DNA from: DATAUK01 sp036268295 | GTDB lineage: Bacteria; Actinomycetota; Actinomycetes; JAFAQI01 | DNA length: 32,162 nucleotides | NCBI GenBank assembly: GCA_036268295.1 | Contig: DATAUK010000043.1 | Location: 1-32,162, forward strand | Direction: 5' to 3' | Part shown: positions 30,617-32,162 of the stretch, in pieces | Layout of the letters: the number at the start of each line of letters is the position of its first letter | Position numbering within the stretch: position 1 is the first letter of the stretch | The notes under the pieces: generated by a model | The model's input: only the letters and a program-made list of their open reading frames with translations | Databases searched by the model: none | What the model was told of the DNA's origin: nothing | Made by a program: the position numbers and the translations under genes

Positions 30617-30639
30617 TGGCAAGGCGGAGGAGGAGCGCA

Positions 30640-30798
30640 ATGGCAGCACCATTGCCGACGACGAGAACGCAACCAGCCACCGCTTGGGCGCCACAGCCGG
30701 CGCCAGGCCAGATCGCAGACGGACCACTAGCTGCCGGCTGGATCAGCCCGGCCGGACGGCACCGATCCCGGCGAAGGTCACGGTCCGCACCGCGCTGA
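30640..30798 (+). CDS. Doubtful 52-aa ORF with very strong Shine-Dalgarno
   Basis: GGAGGAGGAG (30626-30635) lies 4 nt before ATG 30640, one of the best ribosome-binding sites in the window. The product starts MAAPLPTTRTQPATAWAPQP, is Pro/Ala-rich and ends in an Arg/Ser-rich tail (HRSRRRSRSAPR), with no recognised family. The last 56 bp are antisense to the end of the Sm-like-repeat gene. The ATG lies inside a 7-bp stem (GCAATGG 30637-30643 with CCATTGC 30649-30655), which could limit its translation. The biased composition argues for caution. Confidence 0.3.
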   Translation: MAAPLPTTRTQPATAWAPQPAPGQIADGPLAAGWISPAGRHRSRRRSRSAPR

Positions 30799-31297
30799 CC
30801 TGCCCGGCACGGCGCGGCTCACCGGCCGGATGCTCGGCGAGGTCGACGAAGTCAGCGCCGACCCGATCGAGCGTTCCGGTGCACTGAGTTCCGTCGCGAA
30901 GCCACAGCGTCACCGGAGCCCGATCGCGGGTGATCGCCCGGAGGACATGGGCGAGGTCCAGCCGCGACTCCACCACGCCGACCCTCGCCGGCTCGACAAC
31001 GCCACCTGGCAGGCCGCGAGCCGCGAGGATTGCCTCGCTGGGGATCAGGGCAGCTGGCTGCGCGCTGACGTCGAGCAACAGCCAGCTAGCGCCGACCCGC
31101 CGGAGTACGCCGGCGAGCGGCCCGGTGCCGACGATCGTCAGCTCGACCGGCGTTCCCAGTGCCGTGCGAAGCCGGTCGGCGAGGTGGACCAGCGCCACCT
31201 CGCGGCGGCTTCGGTCGCTCACCTCGGCGGCAAACTCCTCCCGCTCCGCGACCTCGAGCTGCGCTTCGAGGTCCTCAAAAAGTCGATCCCAGCGCAC
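30743..31297 (-). CDS. Protein with coiled N-terminus and two Sm-like repeats
   Basis: The 184-aa product starts MRWDRLFEDLEAQLEVAERE, a charged helix, followed by two similar strand-rich units. Residues 50-77 (PVELTIVGTGPLAGVLRRVG...) and 128-155 (PVTLWLRDGTQCTGTLDRVG...) align, and each is followed by a further strand segment (ALIPSEAILAARGL and VSAVRTVTFAGIGA). The pattern is that of an Sm/LSm-like fold in tandem. I recall similar uncharacterised actinobacterial proteins. Function is unknown; RNA binding would be a guess from the fold. GTG 31297 is the start. It is the last gene of normal base composition before the low-GC segment. Confidence 0.72.
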   Translation of the reverse strand: MRWDRLFEDLEAQLEVAEREEFAAEVSDRSRREVALVHLADRLRTALGTPVELTIVGTGPLAGVLRRVGASWLLLDVSAQPAALIPSEAILAARGLPGGVVEPARVGVVESRLDLAHVLRAITRDRAPVTLWLRDGTQCTGTLDRVGADFVDLAEHPAGEPRRAGQVSAVRTVTFAGIGAVRPG

Positions 31298-31345
31298 GCC
31301 GAGCAGTGTGCCACCGACCGATTAAGCACAGGCAAACACAGCCTA

Positions 31346-31373
31346 TTGACTTCTAGCGATCGATATCTACTAT
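31346..31373 (+). promoter_or_regulatory. Strong sigma-70-type promoter
   Basis: TTGACT (31346-31351) and TACTAT (31368-31373) are 16 bp apart in the AT-rich boundary. The predicted start is near 31380. GGAGG (31392-31396) follows, 7 nt before GTG 31404. It resembles strong phage promoters of actinobacterial hosts. Confidence 0.6.
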
Positions 31374-31403
31374 CTCTAAACACAATCAAATGGAGGCAAC
31401 CGG

Positions 31404-31640
31404 GTGACGTGTGACTTGACAAACCCTGGCGTGTCGGACGCGCTGAGTACCGTTCGGCGTATGAATCCTGACTGGTACTTGCTGAACTGCGGTCACTACG
31501 GCTGGTTGAGGGCCGGTGAGCGCCCACAGATGGAATCCGGCACGAACATCGACACGGTGCCGTGCGAAGTGTGTGAGTTGGGCGCTAACGGCAATCGTCA
31601 GTGGCGCAAAGCCGTAAGGAAACTGACCGCTACGTCGTAG
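31404..31640 (+). CDS. Small protein with C-x-H / C-x-x-C zinc-site pattern
   Basis: The 78-aa product contains DWYLLNCGHYGWLRAGE and VPCEVCELG, giving Cys29-x-His31 and Cys54-x-x-Cys57, a plausible four-ligand zinc site. The type is common in small phage and mobile-element proteins, but I do not recognise a named family. The GTG at 31404 has a good promoter and a Shine-Dalgarno at 7 nt. ATG 31461 (MNPDWYLL) is an alternative, with TACCGT (31448-31453) positioned as a leaderless -10; the zinc motif is intact with either start. Base composition is lower in GC than the chromosomal genes to the left. Confidence 0.65.
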   Translation: MTCDLTNPGVSDALSTVRRMNPDWYLLNCGHYGWLRAGERPQMESGTNIDTVPCEVCELGANGNRQWRKAVRKLTATS

Positions 31641-31669
31641 TGACGTATAGCGCTATCGCTATTCGCAAA

Positions 31670-32149
31670 CTAGGCGAGGACTAGTTCTCCGCCTGGCATC
31701 TCGGCGTAGGCCGTTGCGTCATCGATACCGGCCAGTCGGGCGTGAAAACTTGTGCGCGGGTCCGCCATGGCCTCGATCACACCGTTTAGGAACGTGTTAG
31801 CAGCGCCGTAGAGGTCGTCTACCAAGACACGCGACCAGCGAACGATCAGGAGATCCGAAGCGAGCGCGAACACCGCCTCATTGCCCTTAAAGGAATCAGT
31901 GACGAAACCGCGCATCTCGTCCAGAGAACCAAAGCACTCTGGCGCTGGTGCGGAGAGTTCGACGTAGGCCCAGACTGAACCACCGTTTTCGGTGGGAGTG
32001 CCGATGACCGTGAAAAGGAAGAAATGCCCGGCGCTCTCGAACGTGCCGACAAGAGGCATCTCGTACTCTTGCCATACGTCGATGCCCGTCACGGCAGCGT
32101 TTGGCGACCAAGGCAGGTGGCCCTGCTGCACCAAACTATCCAGATTCAT
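31670..32149 (-). CDS. Unknown protein in low-GC segment
   Basis: The 159-aa product is soluble and mildly acidic, with alternating hydrophobic segments (GHFFLFTVIGTP, SVWAYVELSAP, SDLLIVRWSRVLVDDLYGA) suggesting an alpha/beta domain. I do not recognise it. ATG 32149 (MNLDSLVQQGHLPW) has GAGGG about 9 nt upstream; TTG codons just before it are also in frame and the frame stays open to the window edge, so a longer protein cannot be excluded. It is convergent with the zinc-site gene, about 30 bp apart, and shares its lower GC. It is probably part of the same foreign element. Confidence 0.6.
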   Translation of the reverse strand: MNLDSLVQQGHLPWSPNAAVTGIDVWQEYEMPLVGTFESAGHFFLFTVIGTPTENGGSVWAYVELSAPAPECFGSLDEMRGFVTDSFKGNEAVFALASDLLIVRWSRVLVDDLYGAANTFLNGVIEAMADPRTSFHARLAGIDDATAYAEMPGGELVLA

Positions 32150-32162
32150 CAACAAAACCCTC

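Larger units (their letters stand above)
31320..32162. mobile_element. Low-GC segment, probable edge of a mobile element or genomic island
   Basis: From about 31,320 the base composition falls sharply: the stretch 31321-31400 is clearly AT-rich, and both genes that follow use more A/T in third positions than the rest of the window. Neither has a recognisable chromosomal family. No integrase, transposase, tRNA or attachment repeat is visible before the window ends, so the element type is not known. Confidence 0.5.

Noticed and set aside
31298..31403. tRNA or attachment site at the composition boundary
   Set aside because: No cloverleaf or flanking direct repeat could be found by eye in this stretch.
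31416..31421. Exact TTGACA as a second promoter before ATG 31461
   Set aside because: No -10 hexamer is found at 16-18 bp; the TACCGT that could serve lies 26 bp away.
1..32162. CRISPR arrays, rRNA genes, insertion sequences
   Set aside because: No regularly spaced direct repeats, rRNA core sequences or transposase reading frames were seen.

Overview
The window is very GC-rich (roughly two thirds or more G+C by eye) and densely coded, with many GTG starts and ATGA/GTGA gene overlaps. Several families are typical of Actinobacteria: DUF5990, DUF6912, LytR_C, WS/DGAT, an Ssd/CpaE-like ATPase beside a SAF/CpaB-like protein, and an FHA-FtsK (EssC-like) ATPase. It reads as a chromosomal segment of an actinobacterium. 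I cannot name the genus.

Layout. (1) 1-476: N-terminal part of a CpaF/TadA-type pilus or secretion ATPase, cut by the left edge, with a good promoter and a perfect DnaA-box 9-mer upstream. (2) 650-2895: a doubtful 45-codon ORF, a DUF5990 gene, a secreted six-cysteine protein and a secreted NlpC/P60 peptidase. (3) 3078-5988: complete proton-translocating transhydrogenase operon pntAA-pntAB-pntB. (4) 5999-8690: a 57-aa conserved-looking protein, then a secreted sedolisin (S53) protease closed by an 18-bp perfect hairpin. (5) 8729-13337: a tail-anchored small membrane protein divergent from a 1401-aa Ubl/FHA/FtsK ATPase. (6) 13287-20266: an approximately 1800-aa Ig-repeat, membrane-anchored surface protein whose stop codon overlaps the start of a membrane GAF-GGDEF diguanylate cyclase. 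(7) 20447-20854: a small HTH-like protein. (8) 20865-26702: a six-gene minus-strand run: LytR_C protein, HAD phosphatase, WS/DGAT acyltransferase, patatin lipase, DUF6912, and P5C dehydrogenase (pruA). (9) 26749-27960: an ACAD10/11-like acyl-CoA dehydrogenase. (10) 27957-31297: CpaE-like and CpaB-like genes, a divergent MerR/excisionase-type HTH, and a protein with two Sm-like repeats. (11) From about 31,320 to the end, base composition drops and two unfamiliar genes follow, one with a Cys-His/Cys-Cys zinc-site pattern. This looks like the edge of a mobile element.

How the parts may work together. Much of the window concerns the cell surface: Tad-type pilus parts at both ends, a very large Ig-repeat protein, secreted peptidases and an orphan type-VII-like motor. 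The most striking unit is the translationally coupled Ig-repeat protein and diguanylate cyclase, which suggests c-di-GMP signalling tied to a surface adhesin. The WS/DGAT-patatin pair, also coupled by ATGA, suggests a neutral-lipid synthesis and turnover unit. Several stand-alone genes lack a Shine-Dalgarno sequence but carry a -10-like hexamer 6-8 nt before the start codon, consistent with leaderless mRNAs.
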